A stretch of 9,263 bases of DNA from Deltaproteobacteria bacterium (GTDB lineage: Bacteria > Desulfobacterota > Syntrophia > Syntrophales > UBA2210), in the NCBI GenBank assembly GCA_011056825.1, contig DSBH01000151.1:1-9263 (forward strand), given 5' to 3'. This document shows positions 1 through 5,846 of this stretch, in pieces (position 1 is the stretch's first letter; each line of letters opens with the position of its first letter). Both the position numbers and the translations under genes were made by a program. The notes beneath the pieces are model-generated. The model did not search any database. It was not told where the DNA came from and saw only the letters and a list, made by a program, of their open reading frames with translations.

Positions 1-215
1 CTTTATTACTATTTTATATTCTTTCGCCACCGAGAAGTCAAGACGAGACTATCTAACACCCCGGAGATGTTCCTCTTTTCTTCAATACCCGGGCACAGGC
101 GGTGTAACGGCGTTTTGTGTCGCCGGTTCTTTAACGCGGGGTTCTCTCGAAGTGCTCCGGCTGAAATACTGTGACGCAGGCCCGGGAAAGAAGTGAAAAG
201 GCGGCGACGTGAATG
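1..215. other. Gene-free stretch downstream of ehuA
   Basis: I see no convincing gene in this stretch. It holds the left copy of a diverged repeat (about 66-160) that is also found upstream of the plus-strand barrel gene. It also holds a small GC hairpin: CGGCG at 108-112 pairs with CGCCG at 121-125 across an 8-nt loop. On the minus strand this hairpin lies about 90 bp after the ehuA stop and could help end the ehu transcript. No T run follows it on that strand, so it is not a convincing intrinsic terminator. The first 60 bases are AT-rich and may belong to a neighbouring feature outside the window. Confidence 0.5.
66..160 (+). repeat. Left copy of diverged direct repeat flanking ehuBCDA
   Basis: Positions 66-91 match 3694-3719 at 24 of 26 bases, including the perfect 14-base core TTCTTCAATACCCG (78-91 and 3706-3719). 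After one inserted base in the right copy, 92-125 match 3721-3754 at 21 of 34 bases. Weaker similarity with small gaps then continues (127-138 with 3755-3769, 142-154 with 3772-3784, 156-160 with 3790-3794). Both copies have the same orientation and together bracket the whole ehu operon. The two mismatches in the best block are not synonymous in any shared reading frame that I see, so a coding origin is unlikely. Its nature is unknown: an intergenic repeat family, a duplicated regulatory region, or the footprint of an insertion. Confidence 0.6.
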
Positions 216-1027
216 CTAGTCCGCCTCGTTCACTGCGCTCAAAAAAGCGGCGGTTCGTTCATTGTGCGGATTATCGAACAGTTGATCCGGCGGCCCCTGC
301 TCGGCGATTTTGCCCTCGTAAAAAAAGCAGATCCGGTCCGATATTTCCCGCGCGAATCCCATCTGGTGGGTAACCATGATCATCGTCAAACTGTGCTCGT
401 CAGTGAGCTTTCGAATAACGTTCGTCACTTCACCAACAAGTTCAGGATCGAGGGCCGATGTTACTTCGTCAAACAGCATTATTTTAGGTCGCATGGCAAG
501 CGCGCGGGCGATGGCAACCCGCTGTTGCTGGCCCCCCGACAGCCGGGCCGGGTACTGGTCCATCTTGTCATCCAGCCCCACCATTTCAAGCAGTTCCCCT
601 GCCCGCTGCCTGGCCTCGTCCCTGCTCATGCCCAGCACCTGCACCGGCGCTTCCATACAGTTTTCAAGGGCGGTCATGTGGGGAAACAGGTTGAATTGCT
701 GAAAAACCATTCCGATATTGGAACGCATCCTGCGGATATATGACGAGCTTGCCCTGACGAGCCGGCCGTTTTTTCCATGTGGGCCAACGGTTTTCCGTCG
801 ACGTAAATGATGCCCTCATCAATCGTCTCGAGAACCATGAGCATTCGAAGGACCGTTGTCTTGCCTGACCCGGACGGTCCTATGATAGCAATGGTCTCGT
901 TGTCGGCCACGTCAAGGTCGAGCGCGTCGAGAACCGTCAGGTCGCCATAGCGCTTCGTTACTCCCATGAAGCGAACCATGGGAACATCGTCGCCTTCCAG
1001 GGACAGAGGAAAATGCTGTTCTTCCAT
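216..1027 (-). pseudogene. ehuA: EhuA-type ectoine/hydroxyectoine ABC transporter ATPase, frameshifted
   Basis: This is the ATPase that would drive the EhuBCD uptake system at the inner membrane. The first frame starts with ATG at 1027, five bases after the ehuD stop, behind AAAGGA nine bases upstream. It encodes Walker A GPSGSGKTT (about residues 50-58) and runs to about residue 86. The frame then breaks at six A (plus-strand T run 769-774). Unshifted, translation ends at 674 after 117 residues. The next frame carries the Q-loop VFQQFNLFPHMT, signature LSGGQQQRVAIARAL, Walker B IMLFDEVTSALDPE and H-loop MVTHQMGFA, and stops at 216. Adding one A to the run, or slipping back one base, gives a continuous 270-residue protein. 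The joined stretch (MEKNGRLV, then YIRRMRSNIGMVF) fits the family as I remember it. All catalytic motifs survive, so a recent mutation or a sequencing/assembly indel is most likely. Recoding is possible but the site is not a canonical slippery heptamer. Confidence 0.85.
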
Positions 1028-1032
1028 CGGGA

Positions 1033-1719
1033 TCAATCCTTTGCGTACAGTTTTTTCATTCCCAGCGCCCCGCGGACCCAATCCTCGAAACGCCTGATAA
1101 ACATCGCCGTCGGCAGGGATATGACCAGGAATATCAGTCCTACCAGCGTGTAGGGTTCCAGGAAACGATAGGTCTCCGCGCCTATGGAATTCGCCGCGTG
1201 GAAAAGTTCCATGACGCCGATAACCGACAAAAGTGGCGTGTCCTTGAAAATACCGATCAGGTAGTTGCCGAAACCGGGGATAACGGTGGGAATCGCCTGG
1301 GGAATAATAATTTTCGCATATGTCCGCCGTACGCTCAGGTTCAGGGCGGAGCAGGCTTCCCACTGACCCTTCGGAACACTGTCGAGACCCGCGCGGTAGA
1401 CTTCCGAGAGATAGGACGCGTAGTGCAGGCCGATAGCAATCATTCCGGCTGTCCAGGGAGACAGGCGGATACCGATTTGCGGCCCGACGTAGAAAACGAA
1501 GAAAATCTGGAGTACCAGCGGGGTTGACCGCACGAATTCGACCAGTTCCCTGACAATAAAAGTCACCGAGCGTAATGGCGTTCTCTGTGCCAGGGCGAAA
1601 ATCAATCCTACGATGAGCGCTATCAGGTAGCCCAGGCCGGCTGCGATCAGGGTGTTGATGGTCGCGTCCAGCAACCTCGGCAGAATCTCTATAGTAAAAT
1701 CCCATTTCCAGTCGAACAT
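1033..1719 (-). CDS. ehuD: Ectoine/hydroxyectoine ABC transporter permease EhuD
   Basis: Inner-membrane permease of 228 residues in the polar amino-acid (HisMQ-type) family, expected to pair with EhuC to form the translocation channel. The N-terminus WKWDFTIEILPRLLDATINT is a classic start for this family. Several hydrophobic membrane segments follow (for example LIAAGLGYLIALIVGLIFAL). The EAA loop that contacts the ATPase is visible as QWEACSALNLSVRRTYAKII followed by PQAIPTVIPGFGNYLIG. The assignment to EhuD rather than a generic HisMQ permease rests on the LGIHY-like segment (AIGLHYASYLSEVYRAGL), the KDTPLLS segment, and the gene order. The ATG at 1719 lies three bases after the ehuC stop, behind AGGA six bases upstream, so translation is probably coupled. 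It ends five bases before ehuA. Confidence 0.9.
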   Translation of the reverse strand: MFDWKWDFTIEILPRLLDATINTLIAAGLGYLIALIVGLIFALAQRTPLRSVTFIVRELVEFVRSTPLVLQIFFVFYVGPQIGIRLSPWTAGMIAIGLHYASYLSEVYRAGLDSVPKGQWEACSALNLSVRRTYAKIIIPQAIPTVIPGFGNYLIGIFKDTPLLSVIGVMELFHAANSIGAETYRFLEPYTLVGLIFLVISLPTAMFIRRFEDWVRGALGMKKLYAKD

Positions 1720-1722
1720 ATT

Positions 1723-2391
1723 TTATCCTATGCTCAATTTCCGCGACAGCCTGTTTTCGAGTCCCCGCATTCCCGGAGTGACGATCAGCCGGGCGATGAT
1801 ATAATAAATAATAAGCGCGGTTCCGAAAGCCTGCGCCGACATAAACGTCGTCGAGTTGATCTGTTTTGACATGAACATAAGGTCGGTCACGGATATCAAG
1901 GCAACCAGCGCTGTTGCCTTGAGCAGCTCGATCAGCAGGTTTCCCCATGGCGGCAGCATTTTTAACAGGGCCTGGGGGAAAATGATTCTCCGCATACGTG
2001 TGAACGGCGAAAAACCAAGCGCGACTGCCGCCTCGTACTGCCCCCGGGGCACGGCCTGTATGCCCCCCCGGACGAGTTCGGCGCCATAGGCGCCCAGGTT
2101 CAAACCGACGGCGAGAAATCCCGCCGTAAACTTGTCAAGTGTAAACCCAAAGAGCGGAAGTACGAAAAATATCCAGTACATCTGCACCAGAAGCGATGTC
2201 CCGCGGAACACCTCGATGTAGGCTATGCCAAACCACCTGATAGCAAAAAAGGGGGCCATTTTCATGAAGGCCATGATGACGGCGACGAGTACGGCCACCA
2301 GGATGCCCAACGCCGTCTGCTCGAGCGTGACGACGGTCCCCTTCAGAAGGGCGGGAAGGTATTCCTGGATAAACTCGAAATATGTCAGCAT
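1723..2391 (-). CDS. ehuC: Ectoine/hydroxyectoine ABC transporter permease EhuC
   Basis: Second inner-membrane permease, 222 residues, with the usual HisMQ-type layout. An N-terminal LLKGTVVTLEQTALGILVAV segment is followed by the conserved EVFRGTSLLVQMYWIFFVLP and GLNLGAYGAELVRGGIQAVP stretches. The EAA loop reads EAAVALGFSPFTRMRRIIFP, with PPWGNLLIELLKATALVALI after it. These blocks match EhuC from memory of the family and differ clearly from EhuD. The start is ATG at 2391 with AAGGG about nine bases upstream. A 163-bp gap with RNA-fold potential separates it from ehuB, whereas ehuD follows after only three bases. The membrane partner is EhuD and the periplasmic partner is EhuB. Confidence 0.9.
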   Translation of the reverse strand: MLTYFEFIQEYLPALLKGTVVTLEQTALGILVAVLVAVIMAFMKMAPFFAIRWFGIAYIEVFRGTSLLVQMYWIFFVLPLFGFTLDKFTAGFLAVGLNLGAYGAELVRGGIQAVPRGQYEAAVALGFSPFTRMRRIIFPQALLKMLPPWGNLLIELLKATALVALISVTDLMFMSKQINSTTFMSAQAFGTALIIYYIIARLIVTPGMRGLENRLSRKLSIG

Positions 2392-2554
2392 CGTGATTCG
2401 CCCTTCATCTGCAGGAACGGTTTATGTTTATTCCGTGAAGTCGGAGACGCCCGACGACAGCGACCGGAATCCGCCGCTGCTCCGGACGAGTGAACATAAT
2501 GTAAAAATATCTTATTCAGCGCCGCCCTAAGACGTTCGGCAAGATCTCAAAATA
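2392..2554 (-). promoter_or_regulatory. Structured ehuB-ehuC intercistronic region (stem-loops)
   Basis: Two folds are readable in the minus-strand transcript. The first, just after the ehuB stop, pairs ATCTT/AAGAT (2541-2545 with 2509-2513) around GCCG/CGGC (2537-2540 with 2521-2524), and is followed by five T (2503-2507). That resembles a weak, leaky terminator with an asymmetric bulge. The second is tighter: CAGCG/CGCTG arms (2458-2462 and 2475-2479) around an inner CGG/CCG with a 3-nt loop. An outer CGGAG/CTCCG pair (2442-2446 and 2480-2484) may extend it. Such structures after a binding-protein gene often keep its mRNA more abundant than the permease part. That role is inferred here. Confidence 0.4.
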
Positions 2555-3418
2555 TTAACGGTTTTCACATACCCACGACGTGGCAATGTCCCCGGGCAAC
2601 TGGGATTCCGTGTATCCATATTGTTCAACAGCCTTCAGCATTTCTTCGGACCCGATATAGTCCTTCAGGGCCTTGTTGAAGGCCTTCATGAATTCGGTGT
2701 CCGTTTTTCGGAACCCGATCCCTACCCAGTTGAACGTCCACTCGGGATTTTTCCTGGGATCGGTGGCCTCGACGGCACCGCCGCTCTCCCGGGAAAGATG
2801 CAGGGCACTGAAATAAGTCAGCCCGCCGGCATCGGCCCGGCCCGATTTCACGGCGGCCAGTATCTCGGTGTTTCCCGGCACGACCATAAGATTGCCTTCA
2901 GGCACGTCTTCCTTTTTCGCGTTTTCAATGGTTGTATAGCCCGCGCCGGAAACGAGAATCGCGTTTTTTTCCTTTATGTCCTGATAACTGTGCAGGCCTT
3001 TTGGATTTCCCTTCTGAACGATAAAACACTCGCCGAATACCCCGATGGGTTCGGAAAAATTGACATTCTCGCAACGGCTCTGTGTGATGTACATGCCGCC
3101 GGTGATGATATCGAAACGATTGGCCTTCAAGCCGGGAATGAGGCCGCCCCACTCGGTAACGACCGGCTCGATGTCGGTATATCCCATCGACTCGAGAATC
3201 CCCAGCGTAATCGCGTTGACGAAACCGAGAGGGGTCTGGTTGTCGCCTGGGTACGCCCAGGGAATTTCATGGGCGAATCCCAGCCTGATGGATTCACCGT
3301 CGTTGATGCGATCGAATATCGAGTCGGCATGAGACGGGCAGGGTAACCACGCCAGGATCATAACGAGGCTTATCGCAGAAAATATACGCGTCCACTTCTT
3401 TCCTCTTTTGATTGTCAC
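2555..3418 (-). CDS. ehuB: Ectoine/hydroxyectoine-type ABC transporter substrate-binding protein EhuB
   Basis: Periplasmic solute-binding protein of 287 residues. The Sec signal peptide has a basic start (MTIKRGKKWTR), a hydrophobic core (IFSAISLVMILAWL) and a likely cut after SHA at residue 31. The mature part is a family-3 (polar amino-acid type) binding protein: IRLGFAHEIPWAY opens lobe 1, GLIPGLKANRFDIITGGMYI and TQSRCENVNFSEP follow, with hinge regions and FMKAFNKALKDYIGSEEMLK near the end. GGMYIT-x-x-RCE and the context of two permeases and an ATPase point to EhuB. The start is GTG at 3418, because AAGGAGGT sits six bases before it. Ligand specificity cannot be proven from sequence alone; another small zwitterion or amino acid is possible. 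It is first in the operon, as expected for the most abundant component. Confidence 0.88.
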   Translation of the reverse strand: MTIKRGKKWTRIFSAISLVMILAWLPCPSHADSIFDRINDGESIRLGFAHEIPWAYPGDNQTPLGFVNAITLGILESMGYTDIEPVVTEWGGLIPGLKANRFDIITGGMYITQSRCENVNFSEPIGVFGECFIVQKGNPKGLHSYQDIKEKNAILVSGAGYTTIENAKKEDVPEGNLMVVPGNTEILAAVKSGRADAGGLTYFSALHLSRESGGAVEATDPRKNPEWTFNWVGIGFRKTDTEFMKAFNKALKDYIGSEEMLKAVEQYGYTESQLPGDIATSWVCENR

Positions 3419-3638
3419 GGTGCACCTCCTTCATGTTGTAAAGGGATAATCATGAACGGCACCATTGCCGCATGTATCGGGACGGACAGGCGGGCAGAAT
3501 TTCCACACTTCCCGTGTGTTCGTTTATATGGCACGATCGTGTGAGAATCATTTGACTCTTCGTCTGTCGAAGTATCGCTCGGCCGCCTGGCGTCATGAAG
3601 GAAAACCACTTTATAAAGCGGGTACATTGAGTAATTTT
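3419..3638 (-). promoter_or_regulatory. Long ehuB 5' leader with inverted repeats
   Basis: If the promoter at 3639-3667 is used, the ehuB mRNA has a leader of about 210 nt. It contains a perfect 10-base palindrome CACGATCGTG (3532-3541) and two short stem-loops: CACAC/GTGTG (3504-3508 and 3514-3518) and CTTCG/CGAAG (3558-3562 and 3568-3572), each with a 5-nt loop. It ends in a strong AAGGAGGT ribosome-binding site (about 3425-3432). I do not recognise a known riboswitch. The palindrome could be an operator for a dimeric regulator, but no regulator gene is in the window. Confidence 0.35.
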
Positions 3639-3667
3639 TTTGTACCGTAATCATAACATATTGTCAA
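3639..3667 (-). promoter_or_regulatory. Sigma70-like promoter for ehuBCDA
   Basis: On the minus strand a perfect -35 TTGACA (3662-3667) is separated by exactly 17 bases from a -10 TACAAA (3639-3644, 4 of 6 matches to TATAAT). Transcription would begin near 3632. An inverted repeat GGTAC (3621-3625)/GTACC (3642-3646) overlaps the -10 and start site and could be an operator. Confidence 0.55.
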
Positions 3668-3693
3668 TGTTGAGATCTTTGGCTTGATATTGT

Positions 3694-3794
3694 GATGTCC
3701 CTCTCTTCTTCAATACCCGTGGTACATGCACTGCAAGTGTGTTTATGGTTACCGTTCCTTCAATACGCGTCTTCTTCCGATGTGTTAAGTCCGG
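3694..3794 (+). repeat. Right copy of diverged direct repeat flanking ehuBCDA
   Basis: This is the partner of the repeat at about 66-160, in the same orientation. Within this copy a related 16-base block recurs 50 bases later (3705-3720 and 3755-3770, 13 of 16 identical), which suggests an internally repetitive unit. It lies between the ehuB promoter and the barrel-gene promoter and is rich in pyrimidines on the plus strand. Confidence 0.6.
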
Positions 3795-3828
3795 GAAACC
3801 TTCTTTTCGCAGTTGCTTTCTCTCATTT

Positions 3829-3856
3829 TTTAAAGAATTTTAATAACAAGTATGAT
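3829..3856 (+). promoter_or_regulatory. Possible promoter for the barrel-protein gene
   Basis: A -35-like TTTAAA (3829-3834) and a good -10 TATGAT (3851-3856, 5 of 6) are separated by 16 bases in an AT-rich stretch. Transcription would start near 3863, giving a leader of about 70 nt before the ATG at 3935. Confidence 0.4.
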
Positions 3857-3934
3857 ACGGATTCGAACATGGAATGTCAGAATAAATTATTTAAAAAATA
3901 CAAGGGGTTCCTTTGTTACGCCGCGAAGGCTGAA

Positions 3935-4882
3935 ATGTGGGACGAAACGAGAAAACACAGGGGCAAAACCACAATAACAGGGGTTCTGGTTCTCTTGCTG
4001 TTTATCGTGATCCCGGTAAATCTTTTCGCCCGGGAGTCCGGACCGCCGGCAACCGACAGACATGTCCGGGTTTCGGCATCCGCTTCATCGGGACACCAGT
4101 TCAAGTCGGGCATGGACGGCGGCGGCGATGTATCGATCAATCATTACGGAATAGGTGTCGACGGTTCAACGTCCCTCACCGACAAACTCAGGTTCAGGGG
4201 CCGCCTGGGTTACGACCGGGAGGAATACGATTTTTCCGGAACCAATACATTCCCCGTCGCGAAACCCTGGAATACTATTAACCACGCGGGACTGTCCACC
4301 GGCCTGGAATACACGCTGACCGACAAATGCACCATCGGCGGCGGTCCGGTCATGCGGTACGCGGGGGAGACTGGAGCCGAATTTCACGATTCCCTGATCT
4401 ACGGCGCCCTCGTCACGGTCAGATATCGAATCAACCCGGATTTCCTGATCGGGTTTGGCGGCGGCGTCTTTCACGGGTTTCACGAAACTATGGTGATTCC
4501 CACCCTGATAGTATCCTGGAACATCACCGACCGGCTGCGCCTGGGCAACGCTCATCGCCCGGGTCTGACCGGGACGCCCGGCCTTGAATTATCATACGGG
4601 GTTTCGGACGACTGGGAGATCGCCGTCGGCGGGGGGTATCGATCAGCAAAATTCCGGCTGGATCGTGACGGATCCGTTCCCGGGGGAATAGGAGAAAACA
4701 CCGGCTGGCCGGTGCATGCACGCATCAGCTATAATTCCGAACCATCGTTCCGCCTTGATCTATACGGCGGCGCGGCACTGGGCGGAAAATTGGAATTGCA
4801 GGACAGCGGAGGAAACGGCATCCGTTCAACACATCACAGCACGGCACCCATTCTGGGATTGCATATTCGAAAAAATTTTTAA
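3935..4882 (+). CDS. Outer-membrane beta-barrel protein of unknown role
   Basis: A 315-residue exported protein. The start at ATG 3935 is preferred because it begins a proper signal peptide: basic MWDETRKHRGKTT, core ITGVLVLLLFIVIPV, then NLFA with cleavage before RESG. A GAAGG lies about six bases upstream. The frame is open back to 3692, but that DNA is AT-rich, overlaps a repeat, and encodes nothing that looks like secreted protein. The mature part is a run of alternating-polarity, glycine- and aromatic-rich strands (for example HVRVSASASSG, LRFRGRLGYDREEYDF, LIVSWNITDRLRLG, FRLDLYGGAALGGKLEL). It ends in ILGLHIRKNF with a terminal Phe, the usual barrel-assembly signal. Resemblance to the DUF6268-type outer-membrane barrels is possible but from memory only. 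It diverges from ehuB and is the only plus-strand gene. It could be a pore or a surface protein; function is not known. Confidence 0.75.
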   Translation: MWDETRKHRGKTTITGVLVLLLFIVIPVNLFARESGPPATDRHVRVSASASSGHQFKSGMDGGGDVSINHYGIGVDGSTSLTDKLRFRGRLGYDREEYDFSGTNTFPVAKPWNTINHAGLSTGLEYTLTDKCTIGGGPVMRYAGETGAEFHDSLIYGALVTVRYRINPDFLIGFGGGVFHGFHETMVIPTLIVSWNITDRLRLGNAHRPGLTGTPGLELSYGVSDDWEIAVGGGYRSAKFRLDRDGSVPGGIGENTGWPVHARISYNSEPSFRLDLYGGAALGGKLELQDSGGNGIRSTHHSTAPILGLHIRKNF

Positions 4883-4931
4883 TTGCCGGGTCCGGGCGTG
4901 TCGCGGCGTAACAGGATGATCGAAGATGACG

Positions 4932-5780
4932 TCACCGGCCGCCGTCGATCCAGGTTGCTGTATACTCGAGCCCCCGCGGCCGCGCGGACGGTTCGTCCGC
5001 CACCCACGCGCCCTCAAGACCGAGTTCCCGCGCTGCAAGCTCGAAATGACACAGGGCGATCCCCATGTCGACATTCTGTAGTTCGATTTTCCCGAATCCG
5101 ATTCTGTATCCGGGCGTTCTCTTGAGATAAAAGTGAAAATCATTCCGCCTTTTGTCCTTGATAATACGCCAGGGCTGTCGGTTCAGCGCCGACGGCGCCA
5201 GCCGGACACATTCAAGACATTCGGCGTACGGGCCGGCATCGTTTCTTTCGAGCGCGGCGCCCATGTCGCCCAGGAAAAACATATCTTTCCAAGGCTTTCT
5301 TCCGGCGGATCCGGCGATGGTTTTGAAAAGTCCGTCTCTCATCGATTGCCTGGCACGGGAATATCCGACGGGGCTGACAGCCGGCAGCAGTTCTTCCTCG
5401 GTGAGGCCTATTTCATCGGCAAACGGCCCCCGCCTGAACGTTCCTCCCATGATGCAGGTTCCCAGCCCCAGTGACGTGGCCCGCAATATCCGTTTCTCAA
5501 GGCAATAGCCGAAATCTTCCATCGCTTTCGGGGCCGGCGCGACGGCCCCGATGATGAAGTGACGCGCCCCGCTGACCAGGCCGTAGGTGACTGATTTGTT
5601 CAGGGCGGCCGCGTGCTCCTCGCCCGCGCCGACAAGGCGGAACCGCGGGGCGGCGCCGAAAATCGGCGCTTCACTCGACTCCGTGTAGCTTCTCAATTCC
5701 TCGAGTTTTACGGGATCAATTGGCTTTTCGTCGTACGTACGACATGATTTCCGGGCGTGTATGGTTTCTATTATCGTCAT
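4932..5780 (-). CDS. Nitroreductase-family FMN oxidoreductase, two-half architecture (TM1586-like)
   Basis: Cytoplasmic protein of 282 residues, probably an FMN-dependent NAD(P)H oxidoreductase; the substrate is unknown. The start is ATG 5780 (MTIIETIHARKSCRTYDEKP), where the family normally begins. The frame is open 60 bases further up without support, and the ribosome site is weak (AGAAG about seven bases upstream). Residues 8-22 show the usual RKSxRxY entry. DFGYCLEKRILRATSLGLG plus TCIMGG (89-113) is the helix and loop of one nitroreductase unit. LAPSALNRQPWR (194-205) and VDMGIALCHFELAARELGLE (237-256) form a second. The first half lacks a clear N-x-QPW motif. This is consistent with the TM1586-type putative nitroreductase family (PF14512), as I recall it. 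It lies 66 bp after the DUF151 gene and probably shares its transcript. Confidence 0.75.
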   Translation of the reverse strand: MTIIETIHARKSCRTYDEKPIDPVKLEELRSYTESSEAPIFGAAPRFRLVGAGEEHAAALNKSVTYGLVSGARHFIIGAVAPAPKAMEDFGYCLEKRILRATSLGLGTCIMGGTFRRGPFADEIGLTEEELLPAVSPVGYSRARQSMRDGLFKTIAGSAGRKPWKDMFFLGDMGAALERNDAGPYAECLECVRLAPSALNRQPWRIIKDKRRNDFHFYLKRTPGYRIGFGKIELQNVDMGIALCHFELAARELGLEGAWVADEPSARPRGLEYTATWIDGGR

Positions 5781-5846
5781 GATGCGTCTTCTTTCGTAAA
5801 CCGTGAAGCGGATTCCGCGGACAGCGACGACGGGAATCACGAACCT

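Noticed and set aside
108..125. CGGCG/CGCCG hairpin as an intrinsic terminator for ehuA
   Set aside because: The stem is only five pairs and no T run follows on the minus strand.
66..173. A 35-codon plus-strand frame within the left repeat copy that starts like the frame in the right copy
   Set aside because: The two mismatches in the best block change amino acids, and a one-base indel soon breaks the shared frame. There is no sign of selection for protein.
88..186. CCCGGGC (88-94) and GCCCGGG (180-186) as terminal inverted repeats of a small element
   Set aside because: Only seven bases, a common GC-rich palindrome core, with no target duplication or matching flanks.
3415..3654. A 79-codon minus-strand frame ending in a GTGA overlap with the ehuB start, looking like a leader peptide
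   Set aside because: Its first ATG lies upstream of the predicted transcription start and no internal ATG has a ribosome site. Its composition is unlike protein, so the overlap is probably chance.
3692..3934. N-terminal extension of the barrel protein by 81 codons
   Set aside because: The DNA is AT-rich, includes the repeat and a promoter-like site, and would bury the signal peptide inside the protein. ATG 3935 is a better start.
4870..4880. A-run/T-run at the end of the barrel gene as a bidirectional terminator
   Set aside because: The palindrome AAAAATTTTT lacks a GC stem and lies inside the coding end. I see no clear terminator between the two convergent genes.
5803..5841. Nested inverted repeats CGTGA/TCACG and GCGG/CCGC between the DUF151 and nitroreductase genes
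   Set aside because: The arms are short, with a large asymmetric interior and no T run. Not strong enough to call as a feature.
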